Notes under the pieces: generated by a model
The model's database searches: none
Seen by the model: only the letters and a program-made list of their open reading frames with translations
What the model was told of the DNA's origin: nothing
Shown: piece by piece, positions 45,973-54,124 of the stretch
Layout: every line of letters begins with the position of its first letter
Position numbering within the stretch: position 1 is the stretch's first letter
NCBI RefSeq assembly: GCF_003044185.1
Contig: NZ_PYYB01000001.1
Location: 62,001-126,000 of the forward strand
Direction of reading: 5' to 3'
Length of the DNA: 64,000 nucleotides
Origin: Paraconexibacter algicola
GTDB lineage: Bacteria; Actinomycetota; Thermoleophilia; Solirubrobacterales; Solirubrobacteraceae
Position numbers and translations under genes: made by a program

Positions 45973-46758
45973 TCAGCCGAGGTCGTCGAAGGAGCCGTGG
46001 CGGCCGGCGCCGCCCGCGAACCGCGACGCGCCCTCCAGGGCGGCGGTGAGCGCGCGGCGCCCGTGCTCCCACTCGACGGCCAGGGCGGCCTGCTCGTCGC
46101 GGCCGTCCTGCTGCAGCGCCGAGAGGCGGTCGCCGCGCATCGTCACCTGCGGGAAGCGGGCGAGGTCGCGGGCGAGCTCCTGCGCGGCGGCGAGGCTCGT
46201 GCCGGTGGGCACGACGCGGTTGGCGAGGCCGATCCGCTCCGCCTCGGCGGCGTCGACGGGTCGGCCGGTGAGGATGAGGTCCATCGCGCGGCTGAGCCCG
46301 ATCAGCCGCGGCAGCCGGACGGTGCCGCCGTCGATCAGCGGCACGCCCCAGCGGCGGCAGAACACGCCGAACACGGCGTCCTCCTCGACGACGCGCAGGT
46401 CGCACCAGCAGGCGAGCTCGAGGCCGCCCGCGACCGCGTGCCCGGCGACCGCGGCGATCACCGGCTTGCCGAGCTGCATCCGGCTCGGACCCATCGGCCC
46501 GTCCCCGCTGCCGGGGTCGTGCATCCGGTTGGCGCGGTCGGAGCCCAGCGCCTTGAGGTCGGCCCCGGCGCAGAACGAGCCGCCCTCCCCGTACAGGACG
46601 GCGACGGCGGCGTCCTCGTCGGCGTCGAAGGCGCGGAAGGCGTCGGCCAGCAGCGCGGCGGTCGGGCCGTCGACCGCGTTGCGGACCGCGGGACGGGACA
46701 GGATCACCGTGGTGACGGGGCCGTCGCGCTCGACGCGGACGGCGGCGGAGTCGCTCAT
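45973..46758 (-). CDS. enoyl-CoA hydratase/isomerase family protein
   Basis: A 261-residue crotonase-fold protein: oxyanion-hole segments EGGSFCAGADLKAL (about residue 60) and AGHAVAGGLELACWCDLRVV (about residue 100), then FGVFCRRWGVPLIDGGTVRLPRL. The expected general-base Glu of true hydratases is partly altered (RRWGVPL), so isomerase or hydrolase activity is also possible. ATG at 46758 follows TAGGGT by 6 nt. First gene of the operon with the two MaoC-type subunits. Confidence 0.9.
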   Translation of the reverse strand: MSDSAAVRVERDGPVTTVILSRPAVRNAVDGPTAALLADAFRAFDADEDAAVAVLYGEGGSFCAGADLKALGSDRANRMHDPGSGDGPMGPSRMQLGKPVIAAVAGHAVAGGLELACWCDLRVVEEDAVFGVFCRRWGVPLIDGGTVRLPRLIGLSRAMDLILTGRPVDAAEAERIGLANRVVPTGTSLAAAQELARDLARFPQVTMRGDRLSALQQDGRDEQAALAVEWEHGRRALTAALEGASRFAGGAGRHGSFDDLG

Positions 46759-46764
46759 GCCCCG

Positions 46765-46770
46765 ACCCTA
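46765..46770 (-). promoter_or_regulatory. -10 hexamer TAGGGT, leaderless start
   Basis: Minus-strand TAGGGT ends 6 nt before the ATG of the enoyl-CoA hydratase gene, within the 31-bp gap to the divergent spermidine-synthase-like gene. Confidence 0.5.
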
Positions 46771-46789
46771 ACCGCCGGGACCGTCCGCG

Positions 46790-47581
46790 ATGATCCCGCC
46801 CGTGGCCCGCCGACGCGCCCAGGACATCGTGGTCGCGCGCGTCGGGGAGCTCGTCGTCGAGCGCGACCCGGCGCGCCCGACGGGCCGGCTGCTGCGTCAG
46901 GGCGACATGGACGCCTCTTACGTCGACCTCGCCGACGTGCGGCACCTCGAGTTCGACTACCTGCGCTGGGCGCGGCTCGTGCTGCGCGCGGCCGGGGCGC
47001 GCCGCGTCCTGCACGTCGGCGGGGCGGGCTGCGCGCTGGCCCGGGCCCTGGCCGACGAGGACCGCGAGGGCCGCCAGGAGGTCGTGGAGATCGACCCGGC
47101 GGTCCTCGAGGTCGCGCGCGAGCACCTGGGACTGCGCCGGGCGCCCGGGCTGCGCGTCCGCGTCGGCGACGGCCGCGAGCGGATCGCGGCGCGCCCCGAC
47201 GACAGCCACGACGCGATCGTGCTCGACGCGTTCGTCGGCGCCCGCGTGCCCCGCCACCTCGTCACGCTCGAGGCGCTGACGGACGCGGCGCGGGTGGCGC
47301 CGCTGACCCTGGTGAACCTCGTCGACACGCGCGCGCTCGACGACACGCGCGCGGTCGCCGCGTCGCTGCTGCGGGCCTACGAGCACGTCGTCGCTCTCGG
47401 GGCGCGCGGGCTCCGCGGGGCGGGGAACGTCGTGCTCGCGGGTGCCGCCGCACCGCTGCCCGCGGCGCGCCTGGAGTCAGCGGCCGCCGCCGACCGTTCC
47501 CCCGCGCGGCTGGTGCTCGGCACCGACCTTGCGCGGCTCGTCGGCGGCGTCCAGCCCTGGCGGGACCTCGGCGTGGGTTGA
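46790..47581 (+). CDS. spermidine synthase-like methyltransferase-fold protein
   Basis: A 263-residue Rossmann protein of the spermidine synthase/SAM-methyltransferase fold. Seen: RRVLHVGGAGCALARALA (SAM-binding glycine motif), EVVEIDPAVLEVAREHLG (acidic ribose contact) and VGDGRERIAARPDDSHDAIVLDAF. Many actinobacteria carry such orphans, which lack the full polyamine-site residues, so polyamine synthesis is not assured. Start: ATG at 46790; a GTG 15 nt later is also possible. Its 3' end overlaps the convergent zinc-ribbon frame by about 100 bp. Confidence 0.82.
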   Translation: MIPPVARRRAQDIVVARVGELVVERDPARPTGRLLRQGDMDASYVDLADVRHLEFDYLRWARLVLRAAGARRVLHVGGAGCALARALADEDREGRQEVVEIDPAVLEVAREHLGLRRAPGLRVRVGDGRERIAARPDDSHDAIVLDAFVGARVPRHLVTLEALTDAARVAPLTLVNLVDTRALDDTRAVAASLLRAYEHVVALGARGLRGAGNVVLAGAAAPLPAARLESAAAADRSPARLVLGTDLARLVGGVQPWRDLGVG

Positions 47582-47692
47582 CGGAGTGGTGTCCCAGACG
47601 GCACCGCAGGACCAGCAGACGTCGGACTGTCCGGCCATCGGCGCGGTGCACGTCCGGCAGAGGCGGGGCCGGTGACGGCTCACGCTCCTCAT
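47477..47692 (-). CDS. zinc-ribbon microprotein 2
   Basis: A 71-residue frame with one zinc-ribbon: C12-x2-C15 and C26-x2-C29 (LCRTC...VCWSCGAVW). Its ATG (47690-47692) overlaps the TGA of the preceding zinc-ribbon gene as ATGA, which supports coupled translation. The last third overlaps the end of the convergent spermidine-synthase-like gene, so the true stop or extent is less sure. Function unknown; it may bind nucleic acid or protein. Confidence 0.5.
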   Translation of the reverse strand: MRSVSRHRPRLCRTCTAPMAGQSDVCWSCGAVWDTTPSTHAEVPPGLDAADEPRKVGAEHQPRGGTVGGGR

Positions 47693-47898
47693 GATCGGTC
47701 CCGGTGGCCGCGGAGAGCGACCGCCGCCGCGGGCGCCTCGCTCCGCGGGGAGCGATCGGTCATCAGGGAGTAGCCGAGGACGCGCTCGGCACGGGACTCC
47801 GGTAGCAGTGGCTCGCCGCATTGCGGACAGGCCGTGGGGGGAGCTGCGGTCGCGCGGGAGCAGCGCAGTCGACAGCTTGGGCAACAGAGATGGGTCAT
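47689..47898 (-). CDS. zinc-ribbon microprotein 1
   Basis: A 69-residue frame starting MTHLCCPSCRLRC with a second knuckle ACPQCGEPLLP, so C6-x2-C9 and C24-x2-C27 (with extra C5 and C13) can bind zinc. ATG at 47898 has AAAGGG 6-7 nt upstream, a good ribosome-binding site. It forms a two-gene unit with the next zinc-ribbon frame and is divergent from the SET-domain gene (113 bp apart). No function is known. Confidence 0.62.
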   Translation of the reverse strand: MTHLCCPSCRLRCSRATAAPPTACPQCGEPLLPESRAERVLGYSLMTDRSPRSEAPAAAVALRGHRDRS

Positions 47899-47970
47899 TG
47901 GGACCCTTTCGTTGGACGCCCGAGGGGTCAGTGTAGCCCACCTCGCCCGGGGGGCCACCGGCCCGACGTC

Positions 47971-48005
47971 TATGCTCGGCCTCCTAGGGCATCAATCGAA
48001 AGGGG
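47971..48005 (+). promoter_or_regulatory. -10 element and ribosome-binding site of the SET gene
   Basis: TATGCT (47971-47976) is a good -10. AAAGGGG (47999-48005) lies 6 nt before a TTG codon at 48012 and decides that unusual start. The predicted leader is about 30 nt. This is one of the AT-richer spots of the window. Confidence 0.55.
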
Positions 48006-48011
48006 TTTCCC

Positions 48012-48524
48012 TTGCCCCGTCACCAGCCCCACCGCTCCGACCCGGTCGGCCGTCCCGAGGAGGACGTCGTCCTGCGCAGCTCCCCCGATGGAAAGGGCGA
48101 GGCAGTCCTCGCAACGCGTGCGTTCGCCGCCGGAGAGACCGTGATGACCGGCTTCCTCGTCGGCGCCCTGACCGGCAACGACTCCCACGCCACGCAGGTT
48201 GGCCGGGATGCGTGGGCCCGCCACGGCGGACTGGGTCCGAAGGTCAACCACTCCTGTGACCCGAACTGCGGCGTCCGCCTGAACGACGCGTGCGCCTTCG
48301 ACTTCGTCGCCCGCCGTGCGATCGCCGATTGCGAGGAGGTGACGTTCGACTACGCCATGCGGAACTTCACGATCGACCACTTCCCGATCGCGTGCCTGTG
48401 CGGCGCCCGGAACTGTCGAGGGGCGGTCACGGGATGGAAGAGCCTCCCCGCCGACCGCAAGCGGGCGTACGGTGCCCTGGTCGCACCGTACCTGCTGGCC
48501 ATCGACGCCGAGCGCGCGGGCTAG
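48012..48524 (+). CDS. SET-domain protein (putative lysine methyltransferase)
   Basis: A 170-residue protein with a nearly complete SET domain. The cofactor/knot motif NHSCDPN is at residues 79-85, the catalytic-tyrosine segment EVTFDYAM at 109-116 (Y114), and a post-SET zinc motif C128-x-C130-x4-C135 (CLCGARNC) follows, with C82 as the likely fourth ligand. SET enzymes transfer methyl from SAM to protein lysines; the target here is unknown. The TTG start is fixed by AAAGGGG 6 nt upstream. Its stop shares CTAG with the convergent HNH-repeat gene. Two zinc-ribbon microproteins are divergent from it. Confidence 0.85.
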   Translation: MPRHQPHRSDPVGRPEEDVVLRSSPDGKGEAVLATRAFAAGETVMTGFLVGALTGNDSHATQVGRDAWARHGGLGPKVNHSCDPNCGVRLNDACAFDFVARRAIADCEEVTFDYAMRNFTIDHFPIACLCGARNCRGAVTGWKSLPADRKRAYGALVAPYLLAIDAERAG

Positions 48525-49282
48525 CCGCGCACGCGGTCGGCCCAGCCCAGCGCGGTCCCGGCGAGCTCGAGCAGGGCCTGGTCGAGCGCCTGGGCGTCGC
48601 GGGCCGAGCGGGCGCGCGCGACCTCGCGCACGGCGGCGGCGAGGGCGCCCGGCCCGTGGTCGGGCGCGGCCCCGGCGACGCCGTCGACCAGCGCGAGCCG
48701 ATTGCGCCGCCGGCGGGCGAGCCGGTCGGCGGGCGTCTCGGACTGCGGGGCGGGCTCGAGGCCGGCGGCGGCGACGGCGGCGCTGAGCGTCCCGAAGTGG
48801 TGGCGCACGGTCGGCAGGCTCGGCCAGTCCCCCTCGTAGTAGCGCTCGATCCGCCACTCCTGGCGGGTGCGGCGCGCGCGGTAGGGGTCGAGGTCGGTCT
48901 GCGTCGGGGGCTCGCCGAAGCGGCGCGTCCACTCGCGGATCGCGCGCAGGACGGCGTCCGGTCCGGTGAGGTTGGGCTTGCGGCCGCGCGGGCGCGGGGG
49001 CTCGAGCCCGGCTGCGGCGATCGCCTCGCCGAGCGTGCGGAACTGGCGGCGCACCATCCGGATCGTCGGCCACGTCCCGCGCTCGAACCGCTCGGCGCGC
49101 CACACCTGCCCGCGGGCCCGGGCGCGTGAGGGCTCCCAGTCGATCGTCAGCGGTGGCGCGCCGTGCTCGGCGGTCCAGGCCTGGATCGCCGCGATGATCT
49201 CGTCGCGGCCGAAGCGGCGGGCGCGGGGGCGGCCGACCGGGCGTGCGGTGGGACGGCGCTCGACCTCGAAGACGGTGCTCAT
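48521..49282 (-). CDS. protein with two homing-endonuclease-associated (HNH) repeats
   Basis: A 253-residue basic protein with two copies of the HNH-associated repeat (PF18780 type), each about 65-70 residues: FGRDEIIAAIQAWTAEHGAP ... WPTIRMVRRQFRTLGEAIAAAGLEPP and AVLRAIREWTRRFGEPPTQT ... WPSLPTVRHHFGTLSAAVAAAGLEPA. The repeat is a DNA-recognition helix bundle in homing endonucleases and related regulators. No nuclease motif is present, so a DNA-binding or regulatory role is likelier. It overlaps the upstream GntR gene by 4 nt (ATGA), so both are made together. Confidence 0.82.
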   Translation of the reverse strand: MSTVFEVERRPTARPVGRPRARRFGRDEIIAAIQAWTAEHGAPPLTIDWEPSRARARGQVWRAERFERGTWPTIRMVRRQFRTLGEAIAAAGLEPPRPRGRKPNLTGPDAVLRAIREWTRRFGEPPTQTDLDPYRARRTRQEWRIERYYEGDWPSLPTVRHHFGTLSAAVAAAGLEPAPQSETPADRLARRRRNRLALVDGVAGAAPDHGPGALAAAVREVARARSARDAQALDQALLELAGTALGWADRVRG

Positions 49283-49980
49283 GCGGGGGGCTCCTCGTCG
49301 AAGTACTCGGGGTGGGCGGCCTGGATCTCCCCGAGCTGCGAGGTGACCTGGCGGAGGTGGTGGCGCATCGCCGACTCGGCCGCGTCGGCGTCCCGGGCGG
49401 CGACCGCGGCGACGACGGCGCGGTGCTCGGCGAGCATGTCGGCGAGGAAGCCGGGAGCGGGGAGCGACAGCCGCCGGACGCGGTCGAGCTGGCCGTTGGC
49501 GCGTTGGGCGAGCGTCCAGGCGATCGGCCGCCCGCTGGCGAGCGCGAGCAGCCGGTGCAGCTCCCCGTCGAGCGCGTCGAAGCGGACCGGGTCGGCCCGG
49601 TCGACGACGCGCTCCTGCATCGCGAGGTTGGCCTGCAGCTCGTCGAGCAGGTCGGTGGTGGCGGCGCGCGCGGCGAGTCGCACGGACGCGCACTCGAGCG
49701 CCTCGCGGACGAACGCCGCGTCCTCGACCGCCTGGCGGCTGATCCGCGTGACGAAGGTGCCGAGCTGCGGCACGATCGCGACGAGCCGCTCCTCGCGCAG
49801 CAGCGCGAGCGCCTCCCGGATCGGGGTGCGGCTGACGCCGAGCTCCCCGGCGAGCTCGTTCTCGGACAGCCGCCGGCCGGGGTCCAGCTGCGCGGTGGTG
49901 ATCGCGTCCCGCAGCGTCGCGTACACGCGGTCCCGGGTCGGTTCTCCGGGTCGGCCGCTGTCGGACAGGACGAGCTGCAT
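49279..49980 (-). CDS. GntR family regulator (FCD subfamily)
   Basis: A 233-residue regulator: N-terminal GntR winged helix (residues about 15-75, with RLSENELAGELGVSRTPIREALALLREE) and a C-terminal all-helical FCD ligand domain (residues about 85-215, including EHRAVVAAVAARDADAAESAM, with the metal-binding His near its end). FCD regulators sense organic acids. An operator-like TAGTATACAA overlaps its own -10 at 49992-50001, implying autorepression. It is cotranscribed with the HNH-repeat protein; its metabolic target is not adjacent. Confidence 0.9.
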   Translation of the reverse strand: MQLVLSDSGRPGEPTRDRVYATLRDAITTAQLDPGRRLSENELAGELGVSRTPIREALALLREERLVAIVPQLGTFVTRISRQAVEDAAFVREALECASVRLAARAATTDLLDELQANLAMQERVVDRADPVRFDALDGELHRLLALASGRPIAWTLAQRANGQLDRVRRLSLPAPGFLADMLAEHRAVVAAVAARDADAAESAMRHHLRQVTSQLGEIQAAHPEYFDEEPPA

Positions 49981-49991
49981 GGGCTGCGTAC

Positions 49992-50001
49992 TAGTATACA
50001 A
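49992..50001. promoter_or_regulatory. GntR/FCD operator over the -10
   Basis: TAGTATACAA (core GTATAC palindrome) matches the TTGTATACAA-type sites of FCD-family GntR regulators. On the minus strand the same bases give the -10 TATACT, 12 nt before the GntR start, so binding would block RNA polymerase. Confidence 0.6.
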
Positions 50002-50030
50002 GCGCCCCCGCGGTGCCCGGAGAGCGCCGT

Positions 50031-50064
50031 GGTCGGCGCCCCGGGAGCCCCCGGGACGCCGACC
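50031..50064. terminator. terminator hairpin of the M14 peptidase gene
   Basis: Arms GGTCGGCG (50031-50038) and CGCCGACC (50057-50064) enclose a second C/G-rich stem (CCCGGG with CCCGGG), giving about 14 paired bases with one mismatch, 14 nt after the minus-strand stop at 50078. No T-tract. Confidence 0.6.
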
Positions 50065-50077
50065 GGCGGACCCCGCC

Positions 50078-53000
50078 CTAGCGGGTGCGGGTCGCGCCCA
50101 CCGGGACGGTGAGCGTCGTCTTCGCGGTGCCGATCCCGACCGCGACGACGGCCTTCGTCCGCGAGCTCAGGCGCCGCGTCGAGCGGACCGTCACGGCCAC
50201 GCGCCCGCTGCCCGTCGCGCTGACCTTGCGGCGCGAGAACTGCAGCCGTGCGGACACGCGCACGCGACCGGCGGGCCGCCCGATCGGGCTGACCGTGCAG
50301 CGGATCGACCGGCGCGAGCTCGTCAGCGAGCAGGTCACGCGCACGATCGCCGCGTCGCCCTTCTCGCCCTTCGGGCCGGCCGGGCCTGCCGGACCGGGCG
50401 CCCCGACGGGACCGGGCGCCCCGACGGGGCCCACCGGACCGGCCGGGCCGGGCGCCCCCGCCGGGCCCGCCGGGCCCGCGGACGCGGCCGACACGGTGCG
50501 GGCCTCGCTCGTGGCGTCGCCGTCGCCGGCGGCGTTCACGCCGGTGACCACGCAGCGCAGCTGCGCGCCGAGGTCCGCCCCGGTGACCGCGTAGGTGCCC
50601 GCGCCCTGACCGGGCACGACGACGCCGTCACGGGTCCAGGCGAACCGCGTCTCGGTCGGGGACGGGTCGAACGTCGGCACCTGGCAGGTGACCGTCTCCC
50701 CGACGACCGGGCTGCCGGTGAGGACCGGACGGCCCGTCGGGATCGGGGACTCGATCTCCGCCGGGGCGGCGAGGACCGTCACGTCCCGCGTGATCGTGGT
50801 GACGTTGCCCGCATCGTCCTCCGCCTCGGCGGTGAGCGTCACCGTCGAGCCGACGTCGGAGGCGGCCGGGGTCCACCGCAGCTGGTGCGGGAACGACACC
50901 TTCGTGGCGACCAGCCGGCCGCCGACCTGCAGCCGCACCTCGCGCAGGTCGCCCCGCTCGTCGGCGGCGTCGACCTCGATCTCCACCGGGTCACGCGGCG
51001 TCACCTGCGCCCCGGCGGCGGGCCGCAGGAACGTCGCGGTCGGGCCCGTCGTGTCGGGCGTGGCCGGCAGCAGGTACGCGAGCGTGCGCTGCATGAGCGT
51101 CGCCCGCGTGGCCGCGTCGGTCTGCTCGAACCCGAAGCCGAACGTCACGCTGTCGGGGGTCGAGATCGCCGCGCCGCCGTTGGCCGTCGTCTGACCCTGG
51201 TAGTCGAGCTCGACGCGCTCCTGGCGGATCGGCCGCTGCCCGGTGACGCTCGAGAGCGACCGCAGCCGCATCGGCGCCTTCGCCCGCGGCGTCGCCGCGC
51301 CCGTCTCGTCCTGGGTCGGGTCGGGCGCGCCGCCCGCCCCGGTGGTCGTGTCGAGCACGACCGGGTCGATGCCGGCGAAGATGCCGCCGGTGCCGAACGG
51401 GACCGCGGGGGTGCTGGCGAACGTCGTCGTCCCCGGGCCGCCCGCCCGGGCGGCGACGCCCAGGAAGTACTGCCCGAAGTCGTTGCTGATGTCGAGCTCG
51501 CGGAAGTACGCGGTCCCGGGTCGGTCGTCGTCGCCGGCCTGCCCGGGCGGGTAGGTGAACCCGTAGGCGGGCTCCTGCCACCAGGTGTAGCCGGAGTACG
51601 TCGTCAGCGACGTGCTGGTCGCGGTCTGCGGGAACCACAGGTTGCGGCCGGCGTACACGAGCTTGCCGCCGTCGTTGAGGTAGTCGCGCAGCGCCTGCCA
51701 GTTCCGCGGCCCGTAGCGGGCGACGTGCGTGGAGCCGGTGATCGACGTCGCCGAGTTCAGCCGGCGGAACGTCGTGTCGGTGACCGTCTCGGTGGTGTCC
51801 TGCGGGACGAGGTCGTCCCCGGTCTCGTAGACGACGGCGTCGAAGTGCGAGAGCACGCCGAGCCGCGACAGGTACTTCGTGCCCGCGGCACCGCCCGGGC
51901 CGGCGGGCGGGGCGTCGAGGTCGTAGACCTCGGTGCGGTAGCCGGCGGCGGGCACCGCATCGACGTACGCGTCGGCGTACCGCGGAGCGCTCGCGTACGG
52001 CGTGCGGTTCGGCGAGACGCCGGTGTAGTCCTCGGCCGCGACGACGAGCACGCGCTTGTCGGTGGCCGGGGCGGTCGAGGCGACGCGGTAGCGGAAGTCC
52101 TGCCGCTGGCCGCCCGCGCGGATGCTGACGGTGACGACGTCCCCGGTGGCCAGGGGCCGCGGGGTCGCGGTGGTGCCGGGCTGCACGAACGTCGCGGGCG
52201 GCACGACGCGCATCCGGCGGTAGTACGTGCCGCGCAGGTCGCCGAAGCGCTCACCGCCACGGACCTCGCTCATGCGGAGCGTGAGCGTGCGGGACGCCCC
52301 GCCGGGACCGGTCGCGACGGAGACGGTCGCGTCGACCGGGCCGAGGATGCGGCGGACGTTGGCCTCCAGCGGCTGGACGCTGCCGAACGACACCGGGAAG
52401 CTGTCGGCCTCGATGTCCGGGGCGCCCTTGACCTGGTAGGAGGACTGGTCCTGGTTGGCGTTGACGGGCCGGTCGGGGCGGTCCCGGTCGGTGACCGTCT
52501 GGGCGACGTTGCGCGCGAAGTCGAGGTTCTTCTCGAAGACCGCCTCGACCTTGCCCTCGTCGTCGGGGAAGGTGAAGCCGGAGCCGGCGCAGAAGGTGCC
52601 GCCGCCCGCGGTGTCGCACTCGTCGAGCTCGGGCGTCCAGGCCATCGCGCGGTACTTGTTGTACGCGTGGTCGGTGGTCTCGCCGTTGGTCACGTAGAGG
52701 TCGGAGGACCGCTGCGAGATGTACGGGTCGACGGCCGCGTCGCCGTCGGTGCCGGTGAGCGCGACGAACCAGGGGTTGTCGTCGGTGGAGGCGTCGGTGA
52801 TGTAGCCGAACGGGTAGAGCAGCAGCTGCGCGGCGGAGTGGTAGTTGATGACCGCCTCGGGACCGATCTTGCGCAGCAGCCGGTCGTAGGCGACGTTCTC
52901 GGCCTCCGACAGCGGGAACGGCCCGCGGTAGACCGCGGAGCTCGTCGCGTTGGACGCGCCCTCCTGGTCCATGTCCCAGGCGGTCGGGAAGTTGCGGTTG

Positions 53001-53923
53001 GGGTCGACGCCGTCCTGCGCGCCGCCGAAGATCCCGTCGTCGTCGTTGTCGCGCAGCGTCTTGCGCCAGAGACGGTTGTTGCTCGTCTGCACGACGCCGT
53101 TGGCGTCGACGTACTGGTAGGTGCCGGTGGCGGGGTTCAGCTGCGAGCCGCAGGCGGTGTTGGCGGGCCCGACGCCGCAGGTGAACGTGTAGTCGTAGCC
53201 GTCGGGGTTCATGATCGGCAGGAACCACAGCTCGGCGCGCTCGAGCAGGTCCTTGGTGGTGCCGCTGTCGGCGTGCTCGAGGAACCAGCGGGGCATGCGG
53301 CGGGCGGTCTCCGCGGCGATCCACTCGCGGGCGTGGTTGACGCCCGAGTAGAGGACGGCGGGCCGCTCGCCGTCGCGGACGTTGCGGGCGTCCTTGGTGA
53401 CCTTCAGCGCGAGGATCGGCTTGCCGCGCTGCGAGACGCCGATCTGCACGAGCTTGGCCATGTCGCGGTGCTCGGCGGCGAGCGCGCGCAGCTCGTCGGC
53501 GATGCCACCCGCCTCCGAGTAGGTGCGGTAGACGTCGTAGAAGGCGTTCGGGGAGTCGCCGCCGGTCTCCGGCTTGACGATCGCGCGGGCGGAGCGCGAC
53601 CGGCGGGCGGCCCGCTCCATCGCGTCGCGCGGCGCGACGGTCGCGGCGGTGACCTCGGTGAGGTCCAGCCCGGCCCGCTCGACGGCCGCCGCCTGACTGG
53701 GCAGCAGGTCGACGACGATGCGCTGCGGGGCGAGCTTGCGCTGGTCGAAGCCGGTGTGGCCGATGTCGACGCCGACGTCGGCCAGCAGGCTGACGGTCGA
53801 GCGCTCGACGGTGGCCTCGTAGGCCTCGATCGTCTCGGCGGCGCCGGCCGGGGCCGATGCCCCGAGCACGCCGAAGGACGCCAGGGCGAGCGCGTTCAGC
53901 GCCGCCCTTCGCGGATACCTCAT
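50078..53923 (-). CDS. secreted M14 zinc carboxypeptidase with collagen-like segment
   Basis: A 1281-residue exported protein. Signal peptide residues 1-29. Residues about 120-430 form the M14 peptidase domain: zinc ligands H197 and E200 (GVNHAREW), INPDGYDYTF-like segment NPDGYDYT, DPNRNFPTAWD, third ligand in INYHSAAQL, and catalytic Glu in TPELDEC. A long middle (about 440-1050) contains a glutamine-amidotransferase-like stretch (FDAVVYETGDDLVPQ, LRDYLNDGGKLVYAG). Ig-like domains follow (about 1010-1130), then 14 collagen-like triplets and a basic 90-residue C-terminus. It probably digests extracellular peptides. AGGAGAGG supports ATG at 53923. Confidence 0.9.
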   Translation of the reverse strand: MRYPRRAALNALALASFGVLGASAPAGAAETIEAYEATVERSTVSLLADVGVDIGHTGFDQRKLAPQRIVVDLLPSQAAAVERAGLDLTEVTAATVAPRDAMERAARRSRSARAIVKPETGGDSPNAFYDVYRTYSEAGGIADELRALAAEHRDMAKLVQIGVSQRGKPILALKVTKDARNVRDGERPAVLYSGVNHAREWIAAETARRMPRWFLEHADSGTTKDLLERAELWFLPIMNPDGYDYTFTCGVGPANTACGSQLNPATGTYQYVDANGVVQTSNNRLWRKTLRDNDDDGIFGGAQDGVDPNRNFPTAWDMDQEGASNATSSAVYRGPFPLSEAENVAYDRLLRKIGPEAVINYHSAAQLLLYPFGYITDASTDDNPWFVALTGTDGDAAVDPYISQRSSDLYVTNGETTDHAYNKYRAMAWTPELDECDTAGGGTFCAGSGFTFPDDEGKVEAVFEKNLDFARNVAQTVTDRDRPDRPVNANQDQSSYQVKGAPDIEADSFPVSFGSVQPLEANVRRILGPVDATVSVATGPGGASRTLTLRMSEVRGGERFGDLRGTYYRRMRVVPPATFVQPGTTATPRPLATGDVVTVSIRAGGQRQDFRYRVASTAPATDKRVLVVAAEDYTGVSPNRTPYASAPRYADAYVDAVPAAGYRTEVYDLDAPPAGPGGAAGTKYLSRLGVLSHFDAVVYETGDDLVPQDTTETVTDTTFRRLNSATSITGSTHVARYGPRNWQALRDYLNDGGKLVYAGRNLWFPQTATSTSLTTYSGYTWWQEPAYGFTYPPGQAGDDDRPGTAYFRELDISNDFGQYFLGVAARAGGPGTTTFASTPAVPFGTGGIFAGIDPVVLDTTTGAGGAPDPTQDETGAATPRAKAPMRLRSLSSVTGQRPIRQERVELDYQGQTTANGGAAISTPDSVTFGFGFEQTDAATRATLMQRTLAYLLPATPDTTGPTATFLRPAAGAQVTPRDPVEIEVDAADERGDLREVRLQVGGRLVATKVSFPHQLRWTPAASDVGSTVTLTAEAEDDAGNVTTITRDVTVLAAPAEIESPIPTGRPVLTGSPVVGETVTCQVPTFDPSPTETRFAWTRDGVVVPGQGAGTYAVTGADLGAQLRCVVTGVNAAGDGDATSEARTVSAASAGPAGPAGAPGPAGPVGPVGAPGPVGAPGPAGPAGPKGEKGDAAIVRVTCSLTSSRRSIRCTVSPIGRPAGRVRVSARLQFSRRKVSATGSGRVAVTVRSTRRLSSRTKAVVAVGIGTAKTTLTVPVGATRTR
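50351..50476 (-). repeat. collagen-like tract of the M14 peptidase
   Basis: Fourteen G-x-y triplets: G-P-A, G-A-P and G-P-V, ending GPKGEKGDA. Unlike the Thr-rich tract at 22346-22669, this one is Pro-rich and closer in style to animal collagen. Confidence 0.85.
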
Positions 53924-54124
53924 GGGGAACCTCTCCTGATGTGAACGGCGGGTGAACTGGCTGTTGCGCTGGCCGGGCCATCTCACCCGACCGGATGTGC
54001 GTCACGCAACGCAGCTTGGACACCCCGGCCTGAATCCGGATGGAGGTTCGACAGTCCGTCGCACTTGCGTTCACCTTCACGGGCGCCGCCGAGGAGGGCG
54101 CCCACCCGTGGTCGCCCGCGGAGA

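Noticed and set aside
49163-53944. A plus-strand open frame of almost 1600 codons opposite the M14 peptidase gene
   Set aside because: It has no domain motif and has shadow composition; the opposite strand encodes a signal peptide, the M14 zinc site and collagen-like repeats.
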